Positions 1-64,000 of a stretch of DNA of 64,000 nt are shown here, piece by piece (the stretch's first letter is position 1; every line of letters begins with the position of its first letter). Origin of the DNA: Megalobrama amblycephala (taxonomy: Eukaryota; Chordata; Actinopteri; Cypriniformes; Xenocyprididae); the NCBI RefSeq assembly GCF_018812025.1, contig NC_063065.1:31716642-31780641 (forward strand). Direction: 5' to 3'. Below the pieces are notes generated by a model. It saw only the letters and a program-made list of their open reading frames with translations, had not been told where the DNA came from and ran no database searches. A program made the translations under genes and the position numbers.

Positions 1-705
1 ATAAATATAAATAAATAAAATAATAATAGAATAAATAAAAAATAATACATGAATGGCTAAATAACTAAAATAATGAATAAATAAAAAAGGATAAATAATA
101 AATAAATAAAAACAAGTTAAAAAAAATAAAATTGAGTAAAAATAAATAAATAATAACCAACTAAATAAATAAAAGATAAACAAACAAAAGAACAAAAAAT
201 AAATACATAAAATTTAATAATTTTAAAAAAGAAACATGCATAAATGCAGAAATATAAATGGTTAACTAAATAAATAAAATAAATAACAATATATTAATGA
301 ATAAATAACTAAAATAATGAAAAAATAAAAAAGATAAATAAATGAAAAAATAAAAATAATTTAAAAAAATAAAAAATAAGTAAAAACAATTGAGTAAAAA
401 TAATAAAAAATAAATAATAACTAAATAAACAAATAAAAGAATAAAGAAAACCTACATAAATACATAAATATAAATAAATGAATACATAAATAAAGAATAA
501 ATAACAAAGAATACATTAATGAATAAATAACTAAAATAATGAATATATAAACACATAAAAAATATAAATAAATAAAGGATAAGTAAATAAATGAAAAAAT
601 AAAAATAAGAATAAATAAAAAATAAAGTAATAAATGAATAAATAAATAAAGAGTAAAAAAAAAAAAAAAAAAGCAATAAATAATAAATAAATACATACAT
701 CCATA
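1..705. repeat. AT-rich (TAAA)n-like low-complexity tract
   Basis: About 700 bases of degenerate AAATAAATA repeats with almost no G or C. Open frames on either strand here encode only Lys/Asn or Phe/Tyr/Leu runs and are not genes. It lies in the intron after col15a1 exon 17. Confidence 0.9.
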
Positions 706-806
706 CATTCATACTAACCCTACCCCACGCATGCATGCATTCTCAATCATTCCACTGATTTAAACCAGACAAATATACACACAAACTGAAGGTCTGTGAA
801 ACACAC

Positions 807-53736
<52,930 letters not shown>

Positions 53737-53935
53737 GTCTCGGGTTCAGAAGGTGTCGGTCCCGTTAGAGACTCGTATCTCTCTCTCTCCGCACACCCAC
53801 CGGGACTGAGAGCAGCTCCACGTGAACAAAGGCAGTCTCAGTTCGGACAGACTCCCTCAAACTCTGAAATACGAGCCGTGGAGCAGCACCCCACCTCCTC
53901 AACCTTCCACATCCACTGATTCAGATTTAAATCCC
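53737..53935 (-). promoter_or_regulatory. candidate col15a1 5' UTR and core promoter
   Basis: The sequence upstream of the start codon carries a TATA-like ATTTAAAT at 53925-53932 and a CACGTG E-box at 53819-53824. If the TATA-like site is used, transcription would begin near 53895-53905 with a UTR of about 165 bases. There is no strong CpG island. The call rests on position and motifs only. Confidence 0.35.
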
Positions 53936-54417
53936 TCAACAAACATCACACCGTTCGTCTGTGATCTCATGCTCTCTCCTCTTCTCATGATTCTGCTTGA
54001 CTGCAATCTATATAGATGATGTCCTTCATGAGACAGAATAATGTGTTTTTGTGTGACCAGAAGCCAAAGCATGAGAGATAGTCTATATAAAATACAGTAG
54101 TCCCAAAAATACACAAAAGCATCATCTTAAAAGTTTTTCTCAGAAGTAACTTTATTGACCTTCTTACACCAAATACTTAATGTAGCCTATATATAGAGAG
54201 CAAATGTCCACACATGATCTGATCACAACTATAAGGTCAATAAAGCATGTTTTTGTATTTGGTACCTTGCATTTTTTGCTGTTTCATGAATATTTTTTGT
54301 GCTTTTTGTACTAAAATTTGCTTCAAAAGTATTAAATAGCACATATTTAATCGCTTACTTTAGTGTGACAACACGCCTCCACTGTCACTTTGCCTGTTAA
54401 ATTCACTTTATATTATA

Positions 54418-54860
54418 CAGATAAAAATGCTGGGTTAAAAACAACCCAAGTTGGGTTAAAAATGGACAAACCTAGTGATTGGGTTGTTTTAACCCAGCGG
54501 TAAGTTTTATTTAACTCAACTATTGTTTAAAAATTACTGTATTGTTGCTTAAAATGAACCCAAAATATGTTGGAAATTAAAAATCAGACACATTATTACT
54601 AGAGGCAACAATAATAATCAAAAGGTAAACATTTATTAATAAGCAATTTAATAAATGTTTATTGATTAATTATTCTTCATTAAACTTATTAATAAATGTT
54701 CATTTATTAAACATATTAATGTTAATTTCCAACCTATTTTGGCTTCATTTTAAGCAACAATACAGTAATTTTTAAACAATAGTTGAGTTAAATAAAACTA
54801 CCCAGCAGGTTGGGTCAAACATTTAACCCAATTGCTGGGTTTGTCCATTTTTTGTCCATC
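54418..54860. mobile_element. AACCCA MITE copy
   Basis: It has AAAAATGCTGGGTTAAAAAC at the left, the GTTTTATTTAACTCAAC interior, and the right terminal repeat truncated at TTTGTCCATT. Confidence 0.75.
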
Positions 54861-54920
54861 TATACATGAGTAAATAATAAATTAAAATAATAAACAATAA
54901 TACATTGAATAAACTTAACC

Positions 54921-55273
54921 TACACTCTAAAAATGCTGGGTTAAAACAACCCAAGTTGGGTTAAAAATGGATAAATCCAGTGATTGGGTTGTTTTAACCC
55001 AGCGATAGGGTTAAATGTTTGCCAAACCTGCTGGGTAGTTTTGTTTAACCCAAATATTGTTTAAAAATTACTGCTTATTGTTGCTTAAAATGAACCCAGA
55101 ATATGTTGGAAATGAACATTTATTAATTTTAAGCTTGCCATATAGTCATTTTTAAACAATAGTTGGGTTAAATAAAACTACCCAGCAGGTTTGGCAAACA
55201 TTTAACCCAATCGCTGGGTTTGTCCATTCCAACCCAACTTGGGTTGTTATTAACCCAACATTTTTTAGAGTGT
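54921..55273. mobile_element. AACCCA MITE, full-length copy
   Basis: Both ends are intact: TACACTCTAAAAATGCTGGG and CCAACATTTTTTAGAGTGTA. At about 350 bp it serves as a model of the unexpanded element. Confidence 0.85.
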
Positions 55274-55904
55274 ACTGTTAGAGTAAAATGTTAATACTAA
55301 TTTTTTTTTATAGTATCTTCCCTAAATTATTATTTGTTAAACCTTGGTTTGATATAATACATTTCAGAGTGACTCACTTCTCCAAATACTTTTTGGGCCT
55401 TAAAAATTGCATTAAACATACATAAATTACATAAAAGAAAAGAAAAAGAAAGAAATAGGGGAGTGATGACTGAGAGTTAAAGACGTCTCATGCATCATCA
55501 CATTAGAGAATGAGGGATTGACAGATGAACAGAAATGAACACTCATGCCTCTTTATACTTCTGCAAACATCACACTAAATCATTGTTTCAGTGAATGTTA
55601 CCTTCCAGGACTGAAATGACTTGCTAGTGAAGCGATGGCAGCACAACCTCAGCTGGAAAGACGCACTCACTCACTGACGGATCTGCTCAATTATTCACCG
55701 TTCACCAAAGACCACAGAATATCTGCCAGTCATTCATAAACCTGCTGAACCTCTGATGTCACGTCTGCATGTCCAACCCAATGGACTTAAATATGTTAGT
55801 AATATATTTCCAAAAGGGTGGACATGCATTATTTTTTTTTTTTTTAAAAAGTAGATGGAGTGATTGCATGCATTCATTTAGTAGAGTCATGTGACAATTA
55901 AATC

Positions 55905-56064
55905 ATTTTAATAAATGTTAATTTCCAACATACTTTGGGTTTATTTTAAGCAAGCAATACAGTATTTTTTAAACAATATTTGAGTGCATGTTGGGTCAAA
56001 CATTTAACCCAGTCACTGGGTTTGTCCATTTTCAACCCAACTTGGGTTGTTTTTAACCCCAGTG
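55905..56064. mobile_element. AACCCA MITE fragment
   Basis: Right half only, from TAATTTCCAACATACTTTGG to GGGTTGTTTTTAACCC. Confidence 0.7.
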
Positions 56065-56639
56065 TAATAAGTGAAATGTTGTAATTCTCAGAGGATCTGC
56101 ATGAATTTAGGTTTTCTTCCAGTTTTGAGAATGACAGGGGTTTTCCCAGAATTGCTGCCCAATTTTTAAGGGCGTTACACCATCTATAGCAACAAACAGC
56201 AAACACATTTTGAGATACATGAAGCATAGCTTAAACGTAAATATGTGTTTAAAAAAGTACCAAAAAATGATTTGTTAAAATATAATTTAATATGGAGCAT
56301 CAAAGGTAAGTTATGTTAATGTTCTTTTCTATACAAAACAAAAAGGGCAGAACACACAATAAAAAATGACCATAAAAATACCCATATAATCATCTGAACA
56401 ATATATTATCTATATTATCTTATGATATTATCTTCATGCAAGGAACAGACTGAACTATAAGTAGTTATTCTGTGCACCGCAACGCTCAAATGTCGTTAAA
56501 ACGCGTCAAGGGCGGTACGGTAAATTGCTCAATGGCAGATTTCTTTTGCAATACACCTAAACTTTTACGAAAATTGTCTCAATTATGCACACCCTTTTAT
56601 CAGAAACATCTAACTGGATGGAAACCAAGTGTGCCGCAC

Positions 56640-57680
56640 AAGTCCTGAAAAGTGAAGTCAAAACGTTTCGACCGCCCCCATGTGGCTGGATGCAGTATAG
56701 GTCATAAACCCCGCCCTCTCCATGTAATCTAATGGGACGCGAGACAAACTAAACAATCAAATTACACACTTCTTTCATTTTAGGTAGTTTTTATCACGCT
56801 GATGTCAGTTCAAGTGTTTGTTTTTTTAATAAGCTTGGTTTTAGTTAAATCAAAGTCCCTTTAAGACAAGTCATTTCACTCGGCGGCCATCTTTGAAACG
56901 CCTCTCGGGCATCCTGGGCATCATGCAATCTCTTTGAATGGGGAAACATCAAATTCTCCAAAACTGTTCGCCAACCTTACGATTAAATTTCATATTTGAA
57001 ATCACCAATGAAATCTAACAACAACCGGCTCATAAATTTAGTTTCTAAACGCTCGAATCATGACAAAAAAAAAATATTTTTCAGGCTGGATCAAGCTAAT
57101 GCGCATGCGCAGACCTAAATGCGCGTCTCTTCGGAGGCGCGCGTCTGACTGTTTCTATAGAAACCGGTGATTCTAACGGCCGCTGAAGTGACGCGATGAC
57201 TTTACCAGTCTGCGATTGGCTCTTATTTAGAAGGCGGGGCTTATTCCGCCATATTGCGCGTTTCACTTTCTCCCATTAAAAACAATACGAGTGACACGTC
57301 TTGTGTTATTCTATAGTCTTTGGTTAAATTTGATGATTTAAAAACAGTGTGACGTCACGATTGACAGCTGTGATTGACAGCTTCTCTGAGAGAAGCAGTC
57401 ACTGAGGCACCAACAGACTTTTGTCGGGATTTTTAGGAGGAGACTGGAGCTTTAACTTTAATTTGCGACTGGCTTTTATAGGGAATGGGAGATGAGACTC
57501 TGATTGGTTTATTGCAAGTTACTCCCAAAACACCCATGACCCATTAAGAAAATAGGGACAACCCTTTTAGACCATGCACCTGGAGCGCCAACCATTTTAC
57601 GCGTTGTTAAACTAGCAAAAGCGCACCTGCGCCGTGCGCTTCAGATCATGTGCTTAAATCGTTAAAATAGGGCCCTTAGT
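56640..57680. promoter_or_regulatory. CpG-rich, promoter-like stretch of unknown origin
   Basis: It contains TGCGCATGCGCA (57100-57111, a perfect NRF1 palindrome), GCGATTGGCTC (inverted CCAAT box) near 57211, GGCGGGGCTT near 57232, GCCATATTG (YY1-like) near 57248 and TGACGTCA (57350-57357, perfect CRE). The surrounding sequence is rich in CpG. It may be a promoter of an unrecognised transcript or part of a dispersed repeat; the 57540-57670 end (TTAAAATAGGGCCC) looks repeat-like. Confidence 0.4.
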
Positions 57681-58724
57681 TTCAAACGGCTTCATAAGAA
57701 CTGAACTCCAGCATGATGTGACTATATAAAGAGCAGCATGAACATGCTTCTAAACATCTTCTTTTATGGTCCACAGGAGAAAGAGACTCGTACAGGTGTG
57801 CAACGATGTCTAGTATAGAGTCTAGTATAGTCAGGTTAAAGGAATTTAGCCAAGAGCATGAGCTCAGTGTGAGGGAAGACCTTGAACAAACCACTGACTG
57901 GACGTCTCTTTGACTCAGAGATGATTTCATTTAGTCTGGGATCTTCAGTCATCACATGCCAGGAGGTTGAGCGAAGATAAAAGCGAGATGACATTCCTGC
58001 TGCCCAGCAGCCTGATACAGCGGCGTCGCGGATCCTGATAAACCTCACGAAGCTTCGAGAGCGTTCCTCAAGACACCACACACCTCTGACAGACTCGAGA
58101 GCTGCTGTGTTCAGAGCCGCGTGTTTGGTGTCATGGATGCCCGCTTGTCTGTTCCAGGTTAAAGCGCCTGTCTGCAGACGTGTTGCTGACTCGGCGCCGA
58201 TCAACACTTGACTTGATCTGCGAGTCGTCGTATCGGCAACACAGAACATCTGGGAGATTCTGCAATTGCTGGCAGAGTCTCATGGGTTTGTGTCTCAATG
58301 ATTTTCTCACTCTTAACACAAACATATGGAACCTGGCTAGAATCGAAATACTACCCTATCAGTTTCTGAATGTCTTCAAAACGAAATGTCTTTTTAATCA
58401 TCAAACTATTTTGCTGAGCACATGTGGCAAGGCCTTCTGGGATTGAGAAAGTAGGTTAACTTGCTGGAGGAACGATCTCCATGGTAATATGGTGTTGTTG
58501 TATGAAAATACTTGCGCGAGAGAGGCTGAGAAGGGCAGCGTGGGACTGTGTGTGGCTCGTCTGAAGCTCAAGGTCCGGCGTGACTCAGCTTGACTCAGTC
58601 CTGAGAATCGAAAGCATTCCTGGACTGGACAGATGTTTAAAGAGATATTTTAGAGGCCATTTTTTGGACATTTTTATTTGATGAGTACTCAAAACAAGTA
58701 CACTTCAGCATATCCTTAAACAAA
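57681..58724. other. flank sequence, nothing recognised
   Basis: A 137-codon minus-strand frame (57836-58249) and a 88-codon plus frame lack recognisable domains or splice context. Confidence 0.4.
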
Positions 58725-58782
58725 AAGTTTGTCCATTTTCAAGCCAGCTTGGGTTGTTTTTAACCCAGCATTTTTTAGTACA
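58725..58782. mobile_element. AACCCA MITE end fragment
   Basis: About 58 bp: TTTGTCCATTTTCAAGCC then TTTTTAACCCAGCATTTTTT. Confidence 0.7.
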
Positions 58783-59299
58783 TTTAAAATATATTAATTT
58801 TAAACTTAATATCGAAGTACACACTACAGTTACAGTGCTTTACAGTCAACATCAAAATAAGTGTACTTCAAATCATGACAAAAGATTATTAAAGTACTTT
58901 AGTGTGTTACGAAACATGGTCATTAACATGTGCTCTGTTAAGTGGCCTTTTATCTACAAGCACAGTTTTTTAAAAATACACTTTAAAGATTACTACAAGC
59001 GCACATTCATTACAATTAAGGCACACTTCATGCGCACTTGAAGACTTACATTGGCCGACAAATGAAGACTTGAAAACAACAGCAGCCTATAAAACATATA
59101 ATACATTGATCAAATCATCTAATAAATCATCGTTTGACGAATCATCTGACGACTGAATCACATGTGTGGCTGTTTAAGTGACTCAGAATAGAGAGGTTTA
59201 CTTTAGCTGTGTCTGACTCCTTTAACATCCCTCCTGCCGTGTGCTGAGATTAGAACAGAAGAACACGATGAACGTGCAGTCTTTGATTGCTGTGCCAGT

Positions 59300-59301
<2 letters not shown>

Positions 59302-59370
<69 letters not shown>
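59302..59370. repeat. (CA)n microsatellite
   Basis: 69 bp of CA dinucleotides. Confidence 0.97.
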
Positions 59371-59372
<2 letters not shown>

Positions 59373-59499
59373 TATTCACAGGTTTCACAGGCGCTGTGTT
59401 CTCAGCTGCCATTGGTAAAGCCAGGATTCAACATAGAGATCTTTACATTAGCACTGACAGGTATGGAAGCTTGTTTCCACCGCTAAATAAAAAAAAGTG

Positions 59500-62090
59500 T
59501 AAAAAGTAATTGTGACTTTTTGTCTCACAATTCAGTTTTTTTTTCTCAGAATTGCAAAATTTAAAGTCGCAGTCGCATTTCTCGTTCCAACTTTATATCC
59601 GACTGTATATCAAGCAATTCCGACTTTATAACTCGCATTTCCAAATTTATAACTCCAACTTTATTCCATTCTGACTTTATATCTTTATATCGACTGACTT
59701 TATAACTCGCAATTCCGACTTTATATCACTTTATAACTCGCAATTCTGACTTTATATCACGCAATTCCGACTTTATAACTCGCAATTCCGACTTTATAAC
59801 TCGCATTTCCGACTTTATAACTCCAACTTTATAACTCGCAATTCTGACTTTATATCATGCAATTCTGACTTTATAACTCGCAATTCTGAATTTATATCAC
59901 ACAATTCCGACTTTATAACTCGCAATTCCGACTTTATAACTCGCAATTCCGACTTTATAACTCGCATTTCCGACTTTATAACTCGCATTTCCGACTTTAT
60001 AACTCGCATTTAACTTCAACTTTATAACTCGCAATTCCGACTTTATAACTCGCATTTCCGACTTTATAACTCCAACTTTATAACGCGCAATTCTGACTTT
60101 TTATAACTCGCATTTCTCGCAATTCCGACTTTATAACTCCAACTTTATAACTCGCAATTCTGAATTTATATCACACAATTCCGACTTTATAACTCGCAAT
60201 TCCGACTTTATAACTCCCACTTTATATCTCGCAATTCAGACTTTTTATCATGCAATTCTGACTTTATATCACGCAATTCCGACTTTATAACTCCAACTTT
60301 ATATCTCACAATTCCTACTTTATATCATGCAATTCTGACTTTATAACTCGCAATTCCGACTTTATAACTCCAACTTTATAACTCGCAATTCTGACTTTAT
60401 ATCACACAATTCCGACTTTATATCACGCAATTCCGACTTTATAACTCCAACTTTATAACTCGCAATTCTGACTTTATAACTCGCAATTTCCGAATTTATA
60501 ACTCCAACTTTATAACTCGAAATTCTGACTATATATCACGCAATTCCGACTTTATATCACGCAATTCCGACTTTATAACTCGCAATTCCGACTTTATAAC
60601 TCGCACTTCCGACTTTATAACTCGCATTTCCGAATTTATAACTCCAACTTTATAACGCACAATTCCAACTTTATATCACGCAATTCAGACTTAATAACTC
60701 GCAATTCTGACTTTATATCATGCAATTCCAACTTTATAACTCCAACTTTATATCTCACAATTCCGACTTTATATCACGCAATTCCAACTTTATAACTCCA
60801 ACTTTATATCTCACAATTCCGACTTTATATCACGCAATTCAGACTTAATAACTCACAATTCTGACTTTATATCATGCAATTCCGACTTTATATCACGCAA
60901 TTCCAACTTTATAACTCCAACTTTATATCTCACAATTCCGACTTTATATCACGCAATTCAGACTTAATAACTCGCAATTCTGACTTTATATCATGCAATT
61001 CAGACTTTATATCACGCAATTCCAACTTTATAACTCGCATTTTCGAATGTATAACTCCAACTTTATAACACGCAATTCCGACTTTATATCACGCAATTCC
61101 GACTTAATAACTCGCAATTCTGACTTTATATCATGCAATTCCGACTTTATATCTCGCAATTCCAACTTTATAACTCCCACTTTATATCTCGCAATTCTGA
61201 CTTTATATCTCGCAATTCAGAATAACTCGCAATTCTGACTTTATATCTCACAATTTCAACTTTATAACTCCCACTTTATATCTCGCAATTCAGACTTTTT
61301 ATCATGCAATTCTGACTTTATATCACGCAATTCAGAATAACTCGCAATTCTGACTTTATATCTCACAATTCCAACTTTATAACTCCCACTTTATATCTCG
61401 CAATTCAGACTTTTTATCATGCAATTCTGACTTTATATCACGCAATTCAGAATAACTCGCAATTCTGACTTTATATCATGCATTTCCGAATTTATAACTC
61501 CGTCTTTATAACTCGCAATTCCAACTTTAAAACTCCAACTTTATAACACGCAATTCTGACTTTATATCACGCAATTCCGACTTTATATCACGCAATTCCG
61601 ACTTAATAACTCGCAATTCTGACTTTATATCATGCAATTCTGACTTTATATCTCGCAATTCCAACTTTATAACTCCCACTTTATATCTCACAATTCTGAC
61701 TTTATATCACGCAATTCAGAATAACTCGCAATTCTGACTTTATATCATGCATTTCCGAATTTATAACTCCGTCTTTATAACTCGCAATTCCAACTTTAAA
61801 ACTCCAACTTTATATCACGCAATTGTGACTTTATAACTTGCAACTGTTACTTTATATCATGCAATAACTGATTTTATAACTCTGACTTTATATAACAATT
61901 ATTAGTTTTTACTTGCAATTCTGAGCAAACTGCAATTAACTTTTTTATTTTATTATAATGCAATTCCTACTTTTTAACTCTGAATTTATAATTCGCAATT
62001 CTGACTTTTTTTCTCACAATTGTGAGTTTATAATTGTGAGTTTGTAACTTCCAATTCTGAGAAAAATGTCGCAATTAACTTTATTTTATT
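59500..62090. repeat. 21 bp-type minisatellite array 2 (diverged)
   Basis: The same unit family as 27946-30055 (TTTATAACTCGCAATTCCGA and TATATCACGC variants) with added ACTCCAACTTT spacers and more substitutions. The left flank GTAATTGTGACTTTTTGTC then TCACAATTC is the inverse of the right flank of array 1, pointing to the same parent MITE. Larger duplicated blocks are visible, for example around 61290-61470 and 61480-61810. Confidence 0.9.
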
Positions 62091-62111
62091 TTTTTTATTC
62101 CATTATTCCAC

Positions 62112-62438
62112 CCAGCTAACAGGGAACGTTCTGCCAAGGTTCTTTCAACGTCATAAAAATACTTTCTTCCAGTAAAATTAATAGAACATTCGTTCAAAGT
62201 TATCTGGTCATTATTAATGTTCTCAAGACATTTTATTATACATCTTACATGGAATGTTTTTTTCTCTTTTTTTTTAAATGTTGCTACTTGTTTCAGAACG
62301 TTCCGAGAACATTCAAAAGTAACATTCCCAAAAGTAACGTTCCTCTGACATTCATATAACCAACATTCAGAAATGATGCTTTCATAACTTAATGGGAACG
62401 TTGGCAAAACGTTCTTAGAACATATTTTTGTCAGCTGG
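62112..62438. mobile_element. MITE with CCAGCT ends and ACGTTC motifs
   Basis: CCAGCTAACAGGGAACGTTC at the left and the inverse of CCAGCTGACAAAAATATGTTC-like sequence at the right, with repeated GAACGTT motifs. The overlapping 173-codon minus frame is not a gene. Confidence 0.7.
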
Positions 62439-62700
62439 TCAGTAACTCCAGTGAAGGAAGTGAGCTGCCCAGTCGTCACGGAGATAGATTTGTGTTTGAA
62501 GTCAGTTGCTGAATTCTCTAGGCCAATACGTATCAAAGGACTGATTAAACGGACCAAACAGAGATAATAATAGCTGTTAAGGGTTTTTCCTGTAAAGGTC
62601 ACAGCAGTAGACGGCGGAGGAGGTGCAGCGCTGGAGGTCTGTTGATCTGCTCCCTGGGAGAGAAGACTTTACGTTTGCACACTGCTTTTCACAGTCACTT

Positions 62701-62705
<5 letters not shown>

Positions 62706-62737
<32 letters not shown>
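62706..62737. repeat. (CA)n microsatellite
   Basis: 32 bp of CA dinucleotides. Confidence 0.95.
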
Positions 62738-62741
<4 letters not shown>

Positions 62742-63060
62742 GTAGTTGAACACTCAGAGTTGTGCTGCTAAATAAATCCCAATTTTCTGAACATTAAAGG
62801 AGACATGCACTTCTGAGGGGATTTGCGCAGCTTTTATGACTAAGACGTTTTGCCATTTAAAACAGCCTTTTGTAATGTTGCATTAAGTTACTCCACAGAG
62901 GAAAGATCCAGCATGTTGTGATCCATGAACAGAGCTGAATATCATACACTTCTACTCAAACATGTGTATAAACATGGAAACCTGGACTGTTACTGGGTTC
63001 CATGAAAGCTCAAATGAAGGTCAGATCCAGCATAGCCTGGAAAATACAAAAAAATGTTAT

Positions 63061-63432
63061 ACTCTAAAAAATGCTGGGTTAAAAGCAACCCAAGTTGGGT
63101 TGAAAATGGACAACCTTTGACCCACCCTGCTGGGTAGTTTTATTTAACTCAACTATTGTTTAAAAACGACTATATGTCTGACTTAAAATGAACCCAAAAT
63201 AGGTTTTAAATTAAAAATCAGACACACAATTACTAGAGACAACAATGATAATCAAAACGTATTAATAAATGTTAATTTCCAACCTATTTTGGGTTCATTT
63301 TAAGCAAGCAATACAGTCACTGTTAAACAATAGTTGAGTAAAAATAAAACTACCCAGCAGGTTGGGCAAACATTTAACCAATCGCTGGATTTTCAACCCA
63401 ACTCGGGTTGTTTTTAACCCAGCATTTTTTTA
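63061..63432. mobile_element. AACCCA MITE, near full-length copy
   Basis: Left end ACTCTAAAAAATGCTGGGTT, interior CTGCTGGGTAGTTTTATTT, right end TTTTTAACCCAGCATTTTTT. Confidence 0.8.
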
Positions 63433-64000
63433 ATATTCCACAGCAAAAGCAATATGATGATTCAAGACATTCTGCATATCATTATACAAACTCATATTGG
63501 GAAAACTTCCCATAATCCAACTAAACAAAGCAAGACTTTGTGTTTGTGATCACGCCCTGTTTTATTCCTCCCTAAATCTTCTCACTTATGTAAATGCTTT
63601 ATATTTCCAAGCTTTTAATACTTTTTCATGCAATACTTTTTCATTTTTCCATGTGGATTTTATGGGATTATTAGGAACTGGTTACAATTACAGAGTTACA
63701 CTTATTTTTACATTGTACATTACAAACATTGCAAAAATGAAATAATCCGTGCACGACTGACGCTGTCTGAACTCAAACGCTCATCAAGAGATGATCTTCA
63801 CATCAACATCTATTGAAAATGCTGTCGTTCAGTTCTAACGCTTGTTGTTCCTGCGTGATCGGTGTGAAAGATGCCAGGAGAAAACACAATGAAGCAATTA
63901 CTTCAACTCGCTACCTCAAACATTGCGAAACATTCTGGCATTCAGGTTGAAAATGCAAAGTGTGACTTTCTGTTGTGGAGGCAGGGTGATATCAGTGTCA
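63433..64000. other. flank sequence, nothing recognised
   Basis: AT-rich sequence without exon, repeat or motif that could be supported. Confidence 0.4.

Noticed and set aside
421..736. Phe/Tyr/Leu-rich minus-strand frames as membrane proteins
   Set aside because: Produced by TAAA-type low-complexity DNA.
57836..58249. 137-codon minus frame as a gene upstream of col15a1
   Set aside because: No recognised motif, start context or partner exons; could not be supported.
62081..62602. 173-codon minus frame as a gene
   Set aside because: Covers a MITE at 62112-62438 and shows no recognisable domain.

Overview
The window is vertebrate nuclear DNA, most likely from a cyprinid-type teleost. It contains one recognisable cellular gene, split into small exons by large introns. 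Those introns are packed with fish-type transposons (Tc1, hAT, piggyBac-like, DIRS, L2 and LTR elements), MITEs and long minisatellites. No bacterial-style gene layout, rRNA, tRNA or CRISPR array was seen.

The gene lies on the minus strand. It is the N-terminal part of a type XV collagen alpha-1 chain (col15a1; the a or b fish paralog cannot be chosen here). Seventeen coding exons were placed by splice signals, and reading phase is conserved across every junction, giving 594 residues. In transcript order they are: two tiny exons encoding a signal peptide (53708-53736, 53529-53605); a roughly 30 kb intron; one large exon for the thrombospondin N-terminal-like / LamG domain (22845-23392); four short acidic linker exons (15239-15313, 12996-13082, 12306-12432, 12008-12045); then Gly-X-Y collagen exons interleaved with short acidic Ser-Gly interruptions down to 807. 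The gene runs off the left edge, so the rest of the collagen region and the C-terminal trimerisation/endostatin part are outside the window. A candidate promoter sits at about 53737-53935.

Layout: 1-5725 holds the last visible exons with AT-rich sequence, a TTAA-flanked piggyBac-like element, a hAT with a perfect 8 bp target duplication and a CATGCTA array. 5726-13082 holds most collagen exons, interrupted by an LTR retrotransposon carrying a hAT that itself carries another hAT. 13083-22844 holds an inverted-repeat element, dinucleotide runs, a 76 bp array full of CCAAT and GC boxes, and a broken DIRS tyrosine-recombinase retroelement. 23393-53528 (intron 2) holds a 21 bp minisatellite, a dead Tc1 element, an L2 LINE fragment, a 22 bp minisatellite inside a MITE and a 42 bp minisatellite inside another inverted-repeat element. 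53737-64000 is upstream flank with further MITE copies, a CpG-rich promoter-like stretch near 57.1-57.4 kb and a second 21 bp-type array.

Most long open frames are artefacts of tandem units whose length suits the reading frame. The strongest non-genic themes are minisatellites that grew inside inverted-repeat transposons, and two promoter-like modules with clustered transcription-factor sites. Family names for transposons and the collagen rest on remembered family features, not on a search.
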